NCBI RefSeq assembly: GCF_002846415.1
Contig: NZ_PJMX01000001.1
Coordinates: 6,324,001-6,388,000, forward strand
Length of the DNA: 64,000 nt
Direction of reading: 5' to 3'
From: Streptomyces sp. TLI_146
GTDB lineage: Bacteria > Actinomycetota > Actinomycetes > Streptomycetales > Streptomycetaceae
Below the pieces are notes generated by a model. The model ran no database searches. It was given only the letters and a program-made list of their open reading frames with translations, and was not told the origin of the DNA. The first letter of the stretch is position 1; each line of letters begins with the position of its first letter. Below, piece by piece: positions 34,898 to 45,806 of the stretch. Both the position numbers and the translations under genes were made by a program.

Positions 34898-36439
34898 GTG
34901 TTCGACACCCTCTCCGACCGCCTCAGCGCGACATTCAAGAACCTCCGGGGCAAGGGCCGCCTGTCCGAGGCGGACATCGACGCCACGGCCCGCGAGATCC
35001 GCATCGCGCTCCTCGAAGCCGACGTCGCCCTGCCCGTCGTGCGCGCCTTCATCAAGCAGGTCAAGGAGCGCGCGTCCGGCGCGGAGGTCTCCCAGGCGCT
35101 CAACCCCGCCCAGCAGGTCGTCAAGATCGTCAACGAGGAGCTCATCACCATCCTCGGTGGTGAGACCCGCCGGCTGCGGTTCGCCAAGACCGCCCCGACG
35201 GTCATCATGCTCGCCGGTCTCCAGGGTGCCGGTAAGACCACCCTCGCCGGAAAGCTCGGCCAGTGGCTCAAGGGCCAGGGCCACGCGCCGCTGCTCGTCG
35301 CCTGCGACCTCCAGCGGCCGAACGCCGTCAACCAGCTCTCCGTGGTCGCCGAGCGCGCGGGCGTCGCCGTCTACGCGCCGGAGCCCGGCAACGGCGTCGG
35401 CGACCCGGTCAAGGTCGCCCAGGACTCCATCGAGTACGCCCGGTCGAAGCAGTACGACGTGGTCGTCGTCGACACCGCCGGCCGCCTGGGCATCGACCAG
35501 GAGATGATGCAGCAGGCCGCGGACATCCGCGACGCCGTGAAGCCCGACGAGATCCTGTTCGTCGTCGACGCCATGATCGGCCAGGACGCGGTCAACACCG
35601 CCGAGGCCTTCCGCGACGGCGTCGGCTTCGACGGCGTGGTGCTCTCCAAGCTCGACGGCGACGCCCGGGGCGGTGCCGCGCTCTCCATCGCGCACGTCAC
35701 CGGCAAGCAGATCATGTTCGCCTCCAACGGCGAGAAGCTCGACGAGTTCGACGCGTTCCACCCGGACCGCATGGCGTCGCGCATCCTCGACATGGGTGAC
35801 CTGCTCACCCTGATCGAGCAGGCGGAGAAGACGTTCAGCCAAGAAGAGGCCGAGAAGATGGCCTCCAAGCTGGCGTCGAAGAAGGGCCAGGACTTCACGC
35901 TCGACGACTTCCTGGCGCAGATGGAGCAGGTCCGCAAGATGGGCTCCATCTCCAAGCTGCTCGGCATGCTCCCGGGCATGGGGCAGATCAAGGACCAGAT
36001 CAACAACATCGACGAGCGCGACGTGGACCGTACCGCCGCGATCATCAAGTCGATGACCCCGGCCGAGCGCCACGAGCCGACGATCATCAACGGCTCGCGC
36101 CGCGCCCGTATCGCCAAGGGCTCCGGTGTCGAGGTCAGCGCGGTCAAGAACCTCGTCGAGCGGTTCTTCGAGGCCCGCAAGATGATGTCGCGGATGGCCC
36201 AGGGCGGCGGGATGCCCGGGATGCCCGGCATGCCGGGCATGGGTGGCGGCCCCGGCCGCCAGAAGAAGCAGCAGAAGGCCGCCAAGGGCAAGCGCAAGAG
36301 CGGCAACCCGATGAAGCGCAAGGCCGAGGAGCAGGCGGCCGCCGAGCGCCGCGAGCAGGGCGCCGCGGGCCTGCCCGCCCCCGCCCAGGCCCCGCAGGAC
36401 TTCGAACTGCCGGACGCGTTCAAGAAGTTCATGGGCTGA
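34898..36439 (+). CDS. ffh: Signal recognition particle protein Ffh
   Basis: SRP54 GTPase that binds signal sequences and 4.5S RNA. The 513-aa protein has the N domain, G1 GLQGAGKTT near residue 107, DTAGRLGID, SKLDGDARGGAAL, and a Met-rich M domain (KLLGMLPGMG, MARMA-like GGGMPGMPGMPGMGGG). The C-terminus is Lys/Ala-rich. GTG start at 34898. Partner of FtsY. Confidence 0.96.
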   Translation: MFDTLSDRLSATFKNLRGKGRLSEADIDATAREIRIALLEADVALPVVRAFIKQVKERASGAEVSQALNPAQQVVKIVNEELITILGGETRRLRFAKTAPTVIMLAGLQGAGKTTLAGKLGQWLKGQGHAPLLVACDLQRPNAVNQLSVVAERAGVAVYAPEPGNGVGDPVKVAQDSIEYARSKQYDVVVVDTAGRLGIDQEMMQQAADIRDAVKPDEILFVVDAMIGQDAVNTAEAFRDGVGFDGVVLSKLDGDARGGAALSIAHVTGKQIMFASNGEKLDEFDAFHPDRMASRILDMGDLLTLIEQAEKTFSQEEAEKMASKLASKKGQDFTLDDFLAQMEQVRKMGSISKLLGMLPGMGQIKDQINNIDERDVDRTAAIIKSMTPAERHEPTIINGSRRARIAKGSGVEVSAVKNLVERFFEARKMMSRMAQGGGMPGMPGMPGMGGGPGRQKKQQKAAKGKRKSGNPMKRKAEEQAAAERREQGAAGLPAPAQAPQDFELPDAFKKFMG

Positions 36440-36630
36440 CGTCCGACCCGAGCGTCTCCTGCGTACTTCGTACGTACGGGACGTCCGGCGAAGGTGTCGC
36501 AAGGGCCCGCGAGCCGTACAGGCCGCGGGCCCCTGCGCGTACCCGGGCCCCGGCAGCCCTGTCGGCCCACCCGGAATGCCCCGCTCGGCCCGCTCTCCGA
36601 TAATCGCCGTACAGGCCAGAGGAGAGCAGC

Positions 36631-38547
<1,917 letters not shown>

Positions 38548-38559
38548 ACGGGCCCGGCA

Positions 38560-38661
38560 CTCGCTCTACGCGCGCGTGGTCGAAGGGCGCGCCTGCGACG
38601 GTCGGCAAAGGGCTCGCCCTACGCGCGCGTGGCTGCCCAGGCTCGCTCTACGCGCGCGTGG
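38560..38661. repeat. Three-copy 20-bp repeat after ftsH
   Basis: CTCGCTCTACGCGCGCGTGG occurs at 38560-38579 and 38642-38661, with a one-base variant (CTCGCCCT...) at 38613-38632. Spacings are irregular (53 and 29 bp), so this is not a CRISPR array. The repeats lie between convergent ftsH and the methyltransferase gene. Confidence 0.7.
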
Positions 38662-38679
38662 CCCAAGACCGTGCGCCTG

Positions 38680-39522
38680 CTACGGCGTGCGCGCGATCAG
38701 ATAGCGGAATACGTTCGGCATCCACACCGTGCCGTCCCGGCGCAGATGTGGGTGCAGCGCCTCCGTCAGCTCCTTCTCGACCTGGACCTGGTCGGTGGCC
38801 CTGGCCGCCGCGTCGAACAGGCCCGTCGACAGCAGCCCGCGCACCGCGCTGTCGGTGTCCGCGTAGCCGAACGGGCACGCCACCCGCCCCGAACCGTCGG
38901 GCCGCAGCCCCGCCCGCGACGCCAGGTCCTCCAGATCGTCGCGCAGGCTCGGCCGCCAGCGCGGCGCGTCGGCGAGCCGGGTCGCCACCCGCAGCACGCC
39001 CGAGGTGGCACACCGCTCCGGCGGGCCCCAGCCGGCCAGCACCACCGCGGCGCCGCGCTCGGCGAGCCCCACCGCGGCCTCCAGGGCCGCCCCGGGGCCG
39101 TCCGCGTCGCCCGCCGCGCAGCCCACCGGCTCGAAGGCGGTCACCAGGTCGTAGCGGGCCGCGGCGGGACCGGCGGCCTCCGGGCCGCCCTCCAGGACGC
39201 GGGCGCCGTCGCGGTCCCCGGCGCGCCCCCACACCCCCTCCGGCAGCAGCCGCTCACGGGCCAGCGCGAGCCGCTCCGGCCGGGTGTCCACACCCGTCAC
39301 GCGCGCGCCGCGCGAGGCCGCCATCAACAGGGCGAGCCCGGAGCCGCAGCCCAGGCCGAGCAGCCGGGTGGCGGGTCCCACCTCCAGCCGCTCGTACACC
39401 GCTTCGTAGAGCGGTACCAGCATCCGCTCCTGGATCTCCGCCCAGTCACGCGCGCGTGCACATGCCTGCGCGGGCGGGGCGGAGGCCGCGGGGGACTGAT
39501 GCCGGACGAGCGTAGGTGTCAT
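38680..39522 (-). CDS. Class I SAM-dependent methyltransferase
   Basis: A 280-aa protein with SAM motif I RLLGLGCGSGLALLMA, the acidic ribose-binding position GARVTGVDTRPERL, and a YDLVTAFEPVG segment after a long variable loop. The substrate is not identifiable. The N-terminal 25 residues are low-complexity. The gene is divergent from proS. Confidence 0.85.
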   Translation of the reverse strand: MTPTLVRHQSPAASAPPAQACARARDWAEIQERMLVPLYEAVYERLEVGPATRLLGLGCGSGLALLMAASRGARVTGVDTRPERLALARERLLPEGVWGRAGDRDGARVLEGGPEAAGPAAARYDLVTAFEPVGCAAGDADGPGAALEAAVGLAERGAAVVLAGWGPPERCATSGVLRVATRLADAPRWRPSLRDDLEDLASRAGLRPDGSGRVACPFGYADTDSAVRGLLSTGLFDAAARATDQVQVEKELTEALHPHLRRDGTVWMPNVFRYLIARTP

Positions 39523-39687
39523 GGAAAGCGCCCCAATCCGCAGAAGAGGTCAGCCGTGCGCTGATGGAAAGCCCCCGTACACGTGCGGTCGCACTCCCCC
39601 CGTATGCCAGGGAACTCCGCATCCGCCATCGCGTCCAGAGGGAGGGCGATTCACGTTCGGGGCCGCCGGGCCCGTACCATTCGCGCC

Positions 39688-41100
39688 ATGGCAAAGGCAC
39701 CCGTTCTCACGCCCCAGGCGGAAGACTTCCCCCGCTGGTACCAGGATCTGATCAACAAGGCCGAGCTCGCGGACAACGGTCCGGTGCGCGGCACCATGGT
39801 GATCCGACCGTACGGCTACGGCCTGTGGGAGCGGATGCAGCAGGAGATGGACGCGCGCATCAAGGACGCGGGCGCCCAGAACGCGTACTTCCCGCTGTTC
39901 ATCCCGCAGTCCTACCTGACCCGCGAGGCCGAGCACGTCGAGGGCTTCGCGCCCGAGCTCGCGGTGGTCACGCACGGCGGCGGCAAGGAGCTCGAAGAGC
40001 CCGTCGTGGTGCGCCCCACCTCCGAGACGATCATCAACGACTACTTCTCGAAGTGGGTGCAGAGCTACCGCGACCTGCCCCTGCTCATCAACCAGTGGGC
40101 CAACGTGGTCCGTTGGGAGATGCGGCCGCGCGTCTTCCTCCGTACGAGTGAGTTCCTCTGGCAGGAGGGCCACACCGCGCACGCTTCCTATGAGGACGCC
40201 CGCGACTACGCGGCGCGCATCCACAAGGACGTCTACGCGGACTTCATGACCAACGTCCTGGGCATCGACGTGGTCCTGGGCCGCAAGACGCCCAAGGAGC
40301 GGTTCGCCGGCGCCATCAACACCCTCACGCTCGAAGGCATGATGGGCGACGGCAAGGCCCTCCAGCTGGGCACCAGCCACGAGCTGGGCACCAACTTCGC
40401 CAAGGCCTTCAACACCCAGTACCTGTCCAAGGACGGCAAGCAGGAACTGGTCTGGCAGACCTCGTGGGGCGTCTCCACCCGCATGGTCGGCGGTCTGATC
40501 ATGTCGCACGGCGACGACAACGGCCTGCGGGTGCCGCCGCGCCTGGCGCACGTCCAGGTCGTCGTCATGGCGATCAAGGGCGACGAGGCCGTCGCCAAGG
40601 TCCGCGAGCTCGGCGACCGCCTGAAGGCGCTGGGCATCCGCGTCCAGGTCGACGACCGGGTGGACACCCCCTTCGGCCGCCGCGCGGTGGACTGGGAGCT
40701 CAAGGGCGTGCCCGTACGCGTCGAGATCGGCCCGCGCGACCTGGAGGCCGGCACCGCGATGCTCGCCCGCCGCATCCCCGGCGGCAAGGAGCCCGTCGCC
40801 ATCGACGCGCTCGGCGAACTGCTGCCCAAGGTCCTCGAAGAGGACCAGGCACAGCTGCTGCGCGAGTCCCGCGAGCGCCGCGAGTCCCGCACCAGCGAGG
40901 TCACCACCCTGGAGGAGGCCGCCGAGGCCGCCACCGCCGGCGGCTGGGCGCGCATCCCGTGGGCGACCCTGGGCGCCGAGGGCGAGGCCAAGCTCGCCGA
41001 GCAGGCCGTGTCCGTACGGTGTCTGGTCGCCGAGGACGGGTCGGTCCCCGACGCCGACGACGCCCCCGGTACCGTCGCCATCGTCGCCCGCTCCTACTGA
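39688..41100 (+). CDS. proS: Prolyl-tRNA synthetase (archaeal/eukaryal-like short type)
   Basis: Class II aminoacyl-tRNA synthetase of 470 aa without the bacterial editing insertion. It shows motif 1-like VRGTMVIRPYGYGLWE, VVRPTSETIIN, motif 2 RTSEFLWQEGHTAH and motif 3 GGLIMSHGDDNGL. This is the archaeal/eukaryal-type enzyme also found in some bacteria. ATG 39688 (MAKAPVLTPQ) gives normal length. Whether a second, bacterial-type ProRS exists elsewhere cannot be seen. Confidence 0.93.
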   Translation: MAKAPVLTPQAEDFPRWYQDLINKAELADNGPVRGTMVIRPYGYGLWERMQQEMDARIKDAGAQNAYFPLFIPQSYLTREAEHVEGFAPELAVVTHGGGKELEEPVVVRPTSETIINDYFSKWVQSYRDLPLLINQWANVVRWEMRPRVFLRTSEFLWQEGHTAHASYEDARDYAARIHKDVYADFMTNVLGIDVVLGRKTPKERFAGAINTLTLEGMMGDGKALQLGTSHELGTNFAKAFNTQYLSKDGKQELVWQTSWGVSTRMVGGLIMSHGDDNGLRVPPRLAHVQVVVMAIKGDEAVAKVRELGDRLKALGIRVQVDDRVDTPFGRRAVDWELKGVPVRVEIGPRDLEAGTAMLARRIPGGKEPVAIDALGELLPKVLEEDQAQLLRESRERRESRTSEVTTLEEAAEAATAGGWARIPWATLGAEGEAKLAEQAVSVRCLVAEDGSVPDADDAPGTVAIVARSY

Positions 41101-41314
41101 GCGGCCCGCGGCCCGTTCGGGTCGGCCGAAAACGCCTCTTGCGCACCGGCTGATTCCTGGCACCCCGGCGTGTGGACATCATCTACGCGCCGGGGCGTAC
41201 GCGCCGCTACGTACTACCTTGGTGTGAGCTGTGAGGCTTCTCCGCAGATCAGCGCACCCGCCCTCGTCCGGACGCATCAACGGCAACTGACGGGTACGTG
41301 CAAATTATTTGGGA

Positions 41315-41352
41315 TGCCCCGGAATAGGAACACCGGGGCACTCCGGCTCGTT
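41315..41352 (+). promoter_or_regulatory. ECF sigma-E-like promoter with hairpin before SprT-like gene
   Basis: GGAAC at 41327-41331 and GTT at 41350-41352 are 18 bp apart, close to the Streptomyces sigma-E consensus GGAAC-n16/17-GTT. The -35 lies in the loop and right arm of an 8-bp perfect repeat TGCCCCGG/CCGGGGCA (41315-41322, 41333-41340). The start codon at 41361 would then be at or next to the +1. Confidence 0.4.
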
Positions 41353-41360
41353 GTCACGAC

Positions 41361-41954
41361 GTGAGCACGACACCACCTGTTCTCGCCGCAGAGCTGGCGC
41401 AGGCGTGGGCCGACATTCAGCGGTACCACCCCGAGCTGCCTGACCTTGCCGCGCCCGAGTCCCTGATCGGAGAGTCGTCGTCCGCCTGCGGCGCCGAGCT
41501 CTCCTTCGAGCGACTGCTCCATGAGGCAGTCCACGGCATTGCCGCCGCCCGGGGTGTCCGCGACACATCCCGGGCCGGGCGGTACCACAACCGCAGATTC
41601 CTGGCCATCGCCGAGGAGCTCGGCCTCGACCATCCCGAGGAACCGCACCCCAGCAGCGGCTTCTCCCTGGTCGCGCTGAACCCCGAGGCGAGGCGCCGCT
41701 ACCGGCCGACGATCGAGCGGCTGCAGCGGGCCCTCAAGGCACACACCGTGGCCACCGCCGCCGACACCAAGCGCTCCTTCAGAGGCCCGGCGGCACGGCA
41801 CGGCTCCTCCGGCGGCGGCGTCCGCGTCAAGGCCGTCTGCGACTGCGGCCGCAACGTGCGCGTCGTCCCCTCCGTGCTCGCCCAGGCGCCGATCGTCTGC
41901 GGCGGCTGCGGCAAGCCGTTCCGCATCCCCGAGGTCGTGGCCGCCGCGAGCTGA
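41361..41954 (+). CDS. SprT-like zinc-metallopeptidase-domain protein
   Basis: A 197-aa protein with an HEXXH-type motif LLHEAVHGIAAARG near residue 53, followed by a downstream metal-ligand region GRYHNRRFLAIAEELGL, the pattern of SprT-like peptidases. The C-terminus is a zinc ribbon (CDCG and CGGCG). SprT-like proteins cleave DNA-protein crosslinks in eukaryotes; the bacterial role is not established. GTG start at 41361 has no Shine-Dalgarno and may be leaderless. Confidence 0.75.
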   Translation: MSTTPPVLAAELAQAWADIQRYHPELPDLAAPESLIGESSSACGAELSFERLLHEAVHGIAAARGVRDTSRAGRYHNRRFLAIAEELGLDHPEEPHPSSGFSLVALNPEARRRYRPTIERLQRALKAHTVATAADTKRSFRGPAARHGSSGGGVRVKAVCDCGRNVRVVPSVLAQAPIVCGGCGKPFRIPEVVAAAS

Positions 41955-42208
41955 TCCCGGACCGGTCGCCGGACGGGGGCGGCGCGGCCGGGAGGCGGAC
42001 CCCACACGCAGGTGCGCCGCCCGGGGGTGCCCCACGGACCCCCGGCGTGCCCGGCGCCGGCATGTGGCACAATGGCTAGCTGTACTCGACAGCCGCACAG
42101 GAACCCTCTCGCCTCCGGCTGACGCGTCCATCGGGCACTCCGAGTACCGCAACCCCACGTGGCATCCCGTTGTGCCCAACCACGTCAAGACCAGGAGACA
42201 CCACTCCA

Positions 42209-42649
42209 GTGGCAGTCAAGATCAAGCTCAAGCGCCTCGGCAAGATTCGCCAGCCGCACTACCGCATCGTCGTCGCCGACGCCCGCACCCGTCGTGACGG
42301 TCGCGCGATCGAAGAGATCGGTATCTACCACCCGACGTACAACCCGTCGCGCATCGAGGTCGACGCCGAGCGTGCGCAGTACTGGCTGTCGGTCGGCGCC
42401 CAGCCCACCGAGGCTGTGCTCGCCATCCTGAAGCTGACCGGTGACTGGCAGGCGCACAAGGGCCTCCCGGCCCCCGCGCCGCTGCTGCAGCCGGAGACGA
42501 AGGAGAGCAAGCGCCGCTCCTTCGACGAGTTCGCCAAGGCTCTCGAGGGCGACGACGCCAAGGGTGAGGCCATCACCCCCAAGGCCAAGAAGGCTGACAA
42601 GAAGGCGGACGAGGCTGCGGCCGACGCCGCCGAGTCGACCGAGGCCTGA
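42209..42649 (+). CDS. rpsP: 30S ribosomal protein S16
   Basis: A 146-aa S16 with the conserved opening VKIKLKRLGKIRQPHYRIVV and EEIGIYHPTYNPS. The last 50 residues are a Lys/Ala/Asp-rich extension common in actinobacteria. GTG 42209 follows AGGAGAC by about 10 nt. It begins the rpsP-khpA-rimM-trmD-rplS translation cluster. Confidence 0.95.
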   Translation: MAVKIKLKRLGKIRQPHYRIVVADARTRRDGRAIEEIGIYHPTYNPSRIEVDAERAQYWLSVGAQPTEAVLAILKLTGDWQAHKGLPAPAPLLQPETKESKRRSFDEFAKALEGDDAKGEAITPKAKKADKKADEAAADAAESTEA

Positions 42650-42651
42650 GC

Positions 42652-42891
42652 ATGCTCGAGGAGGCTCTTGAGCACCTCGTGAAGGGCATCGTCGACAACC
42701 CCGACGACGTGCAGGTCGCCTCGCGCACCCTGCGCCGGGGGCGCGTGCTGGAGGTCCGGGTCCACCCCGACGACCTCGGCAAGGTGATCGGCCGCAACGG
42801 CCGCACCGCCCGCGCTCTTCGTACCGTCGTGGGCGCCATCGGTGGCCGTGGTATCCGCGTCGACCTCGTCGACGTGGACCAGGTCCACTGA
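42652..42891 (+). CDS. khpA: KH-domain RNA-binding protein KhpA
   Basis: A 79-aa single KH domain protein. The GXXG loop is IGRNGR, after VRVHPDDLGKV. KhpA family proteins bind RNA with partner KhpB (Jag/EloR). It starts 2 nt after the rpsP stop, the conserved location in Gram-positive genomes. Confidence 0.92.
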   Translation: MLEEALEHLVKGIVDNPDDVQVASRTLRRGRVLEVRVHPDDLGKVIGRNGRTARALRTVVGAIGGRGIRVDLVDVDQVH

Positions 42892-42923
42892 CAAAGTTGG
42901 TTGTTTTACCAGATGCGCCGGCT

Positions 42924-42959
42924 CGGGCCGGGGAGGGCCATAGCGCCTTCCCCGGCCCG
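42924..42959 (+). terminator. GC-rich hairpin between khpA and rimM
   Basis: CGGGCCGGGGA pairs with TCCCCGGCCCG (11 bp perfect), extended by one mismatched and two more pairs, with a loop of about 8 nt. No U-run follows, so it may be an attenuator or mRNA-processing signal inside the operon. Confidence 0.55.
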
Positions 42960-43021
42960 CAGTCGTCTCTGGACCCCACACACCGAGAAGCCGTAGGCAT
43001 CCGACAGGAAAGTTGAACGAC

Positions 43022-43618
43022 GTGCAGCTGGTAGTCGCGCGGATCGGCCGCGCCCACGGCATCAAGGGCGAGGTCACCGTCGAGGTGCGCACCGACGAGC
43101 CGGAGCTGCGGCTCGCCCCCGGCGCCGTACTGGCCACCGACCCGGCCTCCACCGGGCCGCTCACCATCGAGACCGGCCGCGTCCACAGCGGCCGTCTGCT
43201 GCTGCGCTTCGAGGGCGTACGCGACCGGACCGGCGCCGAGGCCCTGCGCAACACCCTGCTCATCGCCGACGTGGACCCGGAGGAGCGTCCCGAAGAGGAC
43301 GACGAGTACTACGACCACCAGCTCATCGACCTCGACGTGGTCCTCACCGACGGCACCGAGGTCGGCCGGATCACCGAGATCTCGCACCTGCCGTCCCAGG
43401 ACCTCTTCATCGTCGAGCGGCCCGACGGCACCGAGGTCATGATCCCGTTCGTCGGCGAGATCGTCACCGAGATCGACCTGGACGAGCAGCGGGCCGTCAT
43501 CGACCCGCCGCCCGGTCTGATCGACGACCGCGCCGAGATCGCCTCCGCGCGCGACGAGGAGGCCGGCGACGCAAGCGCTTCCGGCGACTCCGGCGACGTC
43601 AGTGGGGACGAGAACTGA
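43022..43618 (+). CDS. rimM: Ribosome maturation factor RimM
   Basis: Assists maturation of the 30S head and binds S19. The 198-aa protein has the N-terminal RimM domain (VVARIGRAHGIKGEV) and the PRC-barrel (EYYDHQLIDLDV, LFIVERPDG). GTG 43022 is preferred, with AGGAAAG 9 nt upstream; TTG 43013 is too close to that site. It has an acidic C-terminal tail and overlaps the trmD start by one base. Confidence 0.93.
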   Translation: MQLVVARIGRAHGIKGEVTVEVRTDEPELRLAPGAVLATDPASTGPLTIETGRVHSGRLLLRFEGVRDRTGAEALRNTLLIADVDPEERPEEDDEYYDHQLIDLDVVLTDGTEVGRITEISHLPSQDLFIVERPDGTEVMIPFVGEIVTEIDLDEQRAVIDPPPGLIDDRAEIASARDEEAGDASASGDSGDVSGDEN

Positions 43619-44439
43619 TGCGCCTCGACGTCGTCACGATCTTCCCCGAGTACCTGGAGCCCCTGAACGTCTCCCTCGTCGGCAAGGCACGCGCGCGTGG
43701 ACAGCTCGACGTCCACGTGCACGACCTGCGGGAGTGGACCCACGACCGGCACAACACGGTCGACGACACCCCCTACGGCGGCGGCCCCGGCATGGTCATG
43801 AAGACCGAGCCCTGGGGCGCCTGCCTCGACGACGCGCTGGCCGACGGGTACGAGGCGGGGGCGCACGGTCCCGTCATGGTGGTGCCCACGCCCAGCGGAC
43901 GGCCCTTCACCCAGGAACTCGCCGTCGAGCTCTCCGCCAAGCCGTGGCTGATCTTCATGCCCGCGCGCTACGAGGGCATCGACCGCCGCGTCATGGACGA
44001 GTACGCCACGCGGATACCGGTGTACGAGGTCTCCATCGGCGACTACGTCCTCGCGGGCGGGGAGGCCGCCGTCCTGGTCATCACCGAGGCGGTGGCCCGG
44101 CTGCTGCCCGGCGTCCTCGGCAACGCCGAGTCCCACCGCGACGACTCCTTCGCCCCCGGCGCCATGGCCAACCTCCTCGAAGGGCCCGTCTACACCAAGC
44201 CCCCCGAGTGGCGCGGCCGCGGCATCCCGGACGTCCTGCTCAGCGGGCACCACGGCAAGATCGCCCGCTGGCGGCGGGACGAGGCGTTCCGCCGCACCGC
44301 CCTGAACCGGCCCGACCTGATCGAGCGCTGCGACCCCGCCGCCTTCGACAAGAAGGACCGCGAAGTGCTCTCCATCCTGGGCTGGGCCCCCGAGCCCGGC
44401 GGCCGATTTTGGCGCAGGCCCCAGGACGTGGAAGAATAA
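43618..44439 (+). CDS. trmD: tRNA (guanine(37)-N1)-methyltransferase
   Basis: SPOUT-family methylase that makes m1G37 and prevents frameshifting. The 273-aa protein begins MRLDVVTIFPEYLEPL and contains the knot region YEGIDRRVMDEYATR and SIGDYVLAGGEAAVLV. The ATG shares a base with the rimM stop (TGATG). Confidence 0.96.
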   Translation: MRLDVVTIFPEYLEPLNVSLVGKARARGQLDVHVHDLREWTHDRHNTVDDTPYGGGPGMVMKTEPWGACLDDALADGYEAGAHGPVMVVPTPSGRPFTQELAVELSAKPWLIFMPARYEGIDRRVMDEYATRIPVYEVSIGDYVLAGGEAAVLVITEAVARLLPGVLGNAESHRDDSFAPGAMANLLEGPVYTKPPEWRGRGIPDVLLSGHHGKIARWRRDEAFRRTALNRPDLIERCDPAAFDKKDREVLSILGWAPEPGGRFWRRPQDVEE

Positions 44440-44603
44440 GCCGCTGCTGTACGCCCGGCCCACGCCCCTGCCACAGGGGGAAGGGCAAAGCGTTCCCCGC
44501 GCACGCGGGAGTCGCCCCACGGCGGTCCGGTGCGAACGGCAACCTGAACCCCATCACGACATTCCGCTGATGACCTGTGGCATCGGCGAGGAAGCAGAAG
44601 AAC

Positions 44604-44954
44604 ATGGCCAGCCTGCTCGACTCCGTCAACGCCGCGGCGCTCCGCACCGACGTCCCGGCCTTCCGCCCGGGTGACACCGTCAACGTCCACGTCCGCGTGA
44701 TCGAGGGCAACCGCTCCCGTATCCAGCAGTTCAAGGGCGTTGTCATCCGCCGTCAGGGCGCCGGCGTCTCCGAGACCTTCACGGTCCGCAAGGTCTCCTT
44801 CTCCGTCGGCGTCGAGCGCACCTTCCCGGTGAACTCCCCGATCTTCGAGAAGATCGAGCTCGTCACCCGCGGTGACGTCCGCCGCGCGAAGCTGTACTAC
44901 CTGCGCGAGCTCCGCGGCAAGGCCGCGAAGATCAAGGAGAAGCGCGACAACTGA
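44604..44954 (+). CDS. rplS: 50S ribosomal protein L19
   Basis: A 116-aa ribosomal protein at the 30S-50S interface. It has RPGDTVNVHVRVIEGNR, QQFKGVVIRRQG and the ending YYLRELRGKAAKIKEKR. ATG 44604 (MASLLDSVN) is the family start; an upstream GTG at 44577 would add nine residues and is less likely. Confidence 0.96.
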   Translation: MASLLDSVNAAALRTDVPAFRPGDTVNVHVRVIEGNRSRIQQFKGVVIRRQGAGVSETFTVRKVSFSVGVERTFPVNSPIFEKIELVTRGDVRRAKLYYLRELRGKAAKIKEKRDN

Positions 44955-45032
44955 GCTCCGGCTCGGCGGTGAGCCACGGCCCACCACACTCGCGTACGGG
45001 TCCACAGGCCGGGCGGATAGGCTCTGCCCCCG

Positions 45033-45806
45033 ATGGACACCGAAGCACAGCACACGGAGCGCGACCTCCCCTCCACCTCTCAGCCGGGGCCGGAGCGGGG
45101 GTCGCGCTCCGCGCGTTTTCCCGCCCTCGCCGCCCTCCTGGAAGGGCCCTGGCGCAAGGCCGCGGCCCTGTTCGCGGTGTGCCTGGTCTTCCTGCTGCTG
45201 CTCAGCCACTTCGTCCTGCAGCCCTTCCTGATCCCCAGCGGCTCCATGGAGCCCACCCTGAAGGTGGGCGACCGGGTCCTGGTCAACAAGCTGGCGTACC
45301 GTTTCGGCAGCCATCCGGCCCGCGGTGACGTCGTGGTCTTCGACGGCCGGGGTTCCTTCACGGACGAGCCGCCGGACGGGAACCCGGTGGGCAGGGCCCT
45401 TCGTTCAGCGGTTGCGTCCCTGGGGCTGCGGGAGCCCGAGGGGAATGTGTACGTGAAGCGGGTCGTCGGCGTCGGCGGCGACCGGATCGTGTGCTGCGAC
45501 AAGGGCGGGAGGGTGCGGGTGAACGGGACACCGGTGACCGAGGAGTACGTGCACCCGGGCGACGCCCCCTCCCAGGTGCCCTTCGACATCGTGGTGCCCG
45601 ACGGCACCCTGTTCGTCCTGGGCGACCACCGCTCGCGCTCCAGCGACTCCCGCGACCACCTCGGCTCCCCGGGCGGCGGCATGGTGCCCGTGGACCATGT
45701 GGTGGGGCGCGTCGACTGGATCGGCTGGCCGTTCGGCCGCTGGTCGGGCATCGGCGGCTCCGGCGCCTTCGCGCGCGTGCCCGCACCGGGCGGCGCCCAT
45801 GGGTAA
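45033..45806 (+). CDS. lepB: Type I signal peptidase (SipW position)
   Basis: Membrane serine protease that removes signal peptides. The 257-aa protein has one N-terminal TM (about 45-65), the nucleophile Ser71 in IPSGSMEPT, the general base Lys142 in YVKRVVGVGGD, and the GDHR box. First of four adjacent paralogues, an arrangement known in Streptomyces as sipW-sipX-sipY-sipZ. Its stop overlaps the next start by 8 bp. Confidence 0.93.
   Translation: MDTEAQHTERDLPSTSQPGPERGSRSARFPALAALLEGPWRKAAALFAVCLVFLLLLSHFVLQPFLIPSGSMEPTLKVGDRVLVNKLAYRFGSHPARGDVVVFDGRGSFTDEPPDGNPVGRALRSAVASLGLREPEGNVYVKRVVGVGGDRIVCCDKGGRVRVNGTPVTEEYVHPGDAPSQVPFDIVVPDGTLFVLGDHRSRSSDSRDHLGSPGGGMVPVDHVVGRVDWIGWPFGRWSGIGGSGAFARVPAPGGAHG

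Noticed and set aside
38560..38661. Repeats after ftsH as a CRISPR array
   Set aside because: Only three copies, unequal spacing, no cas genes, and repeat units lack array-like spacers.
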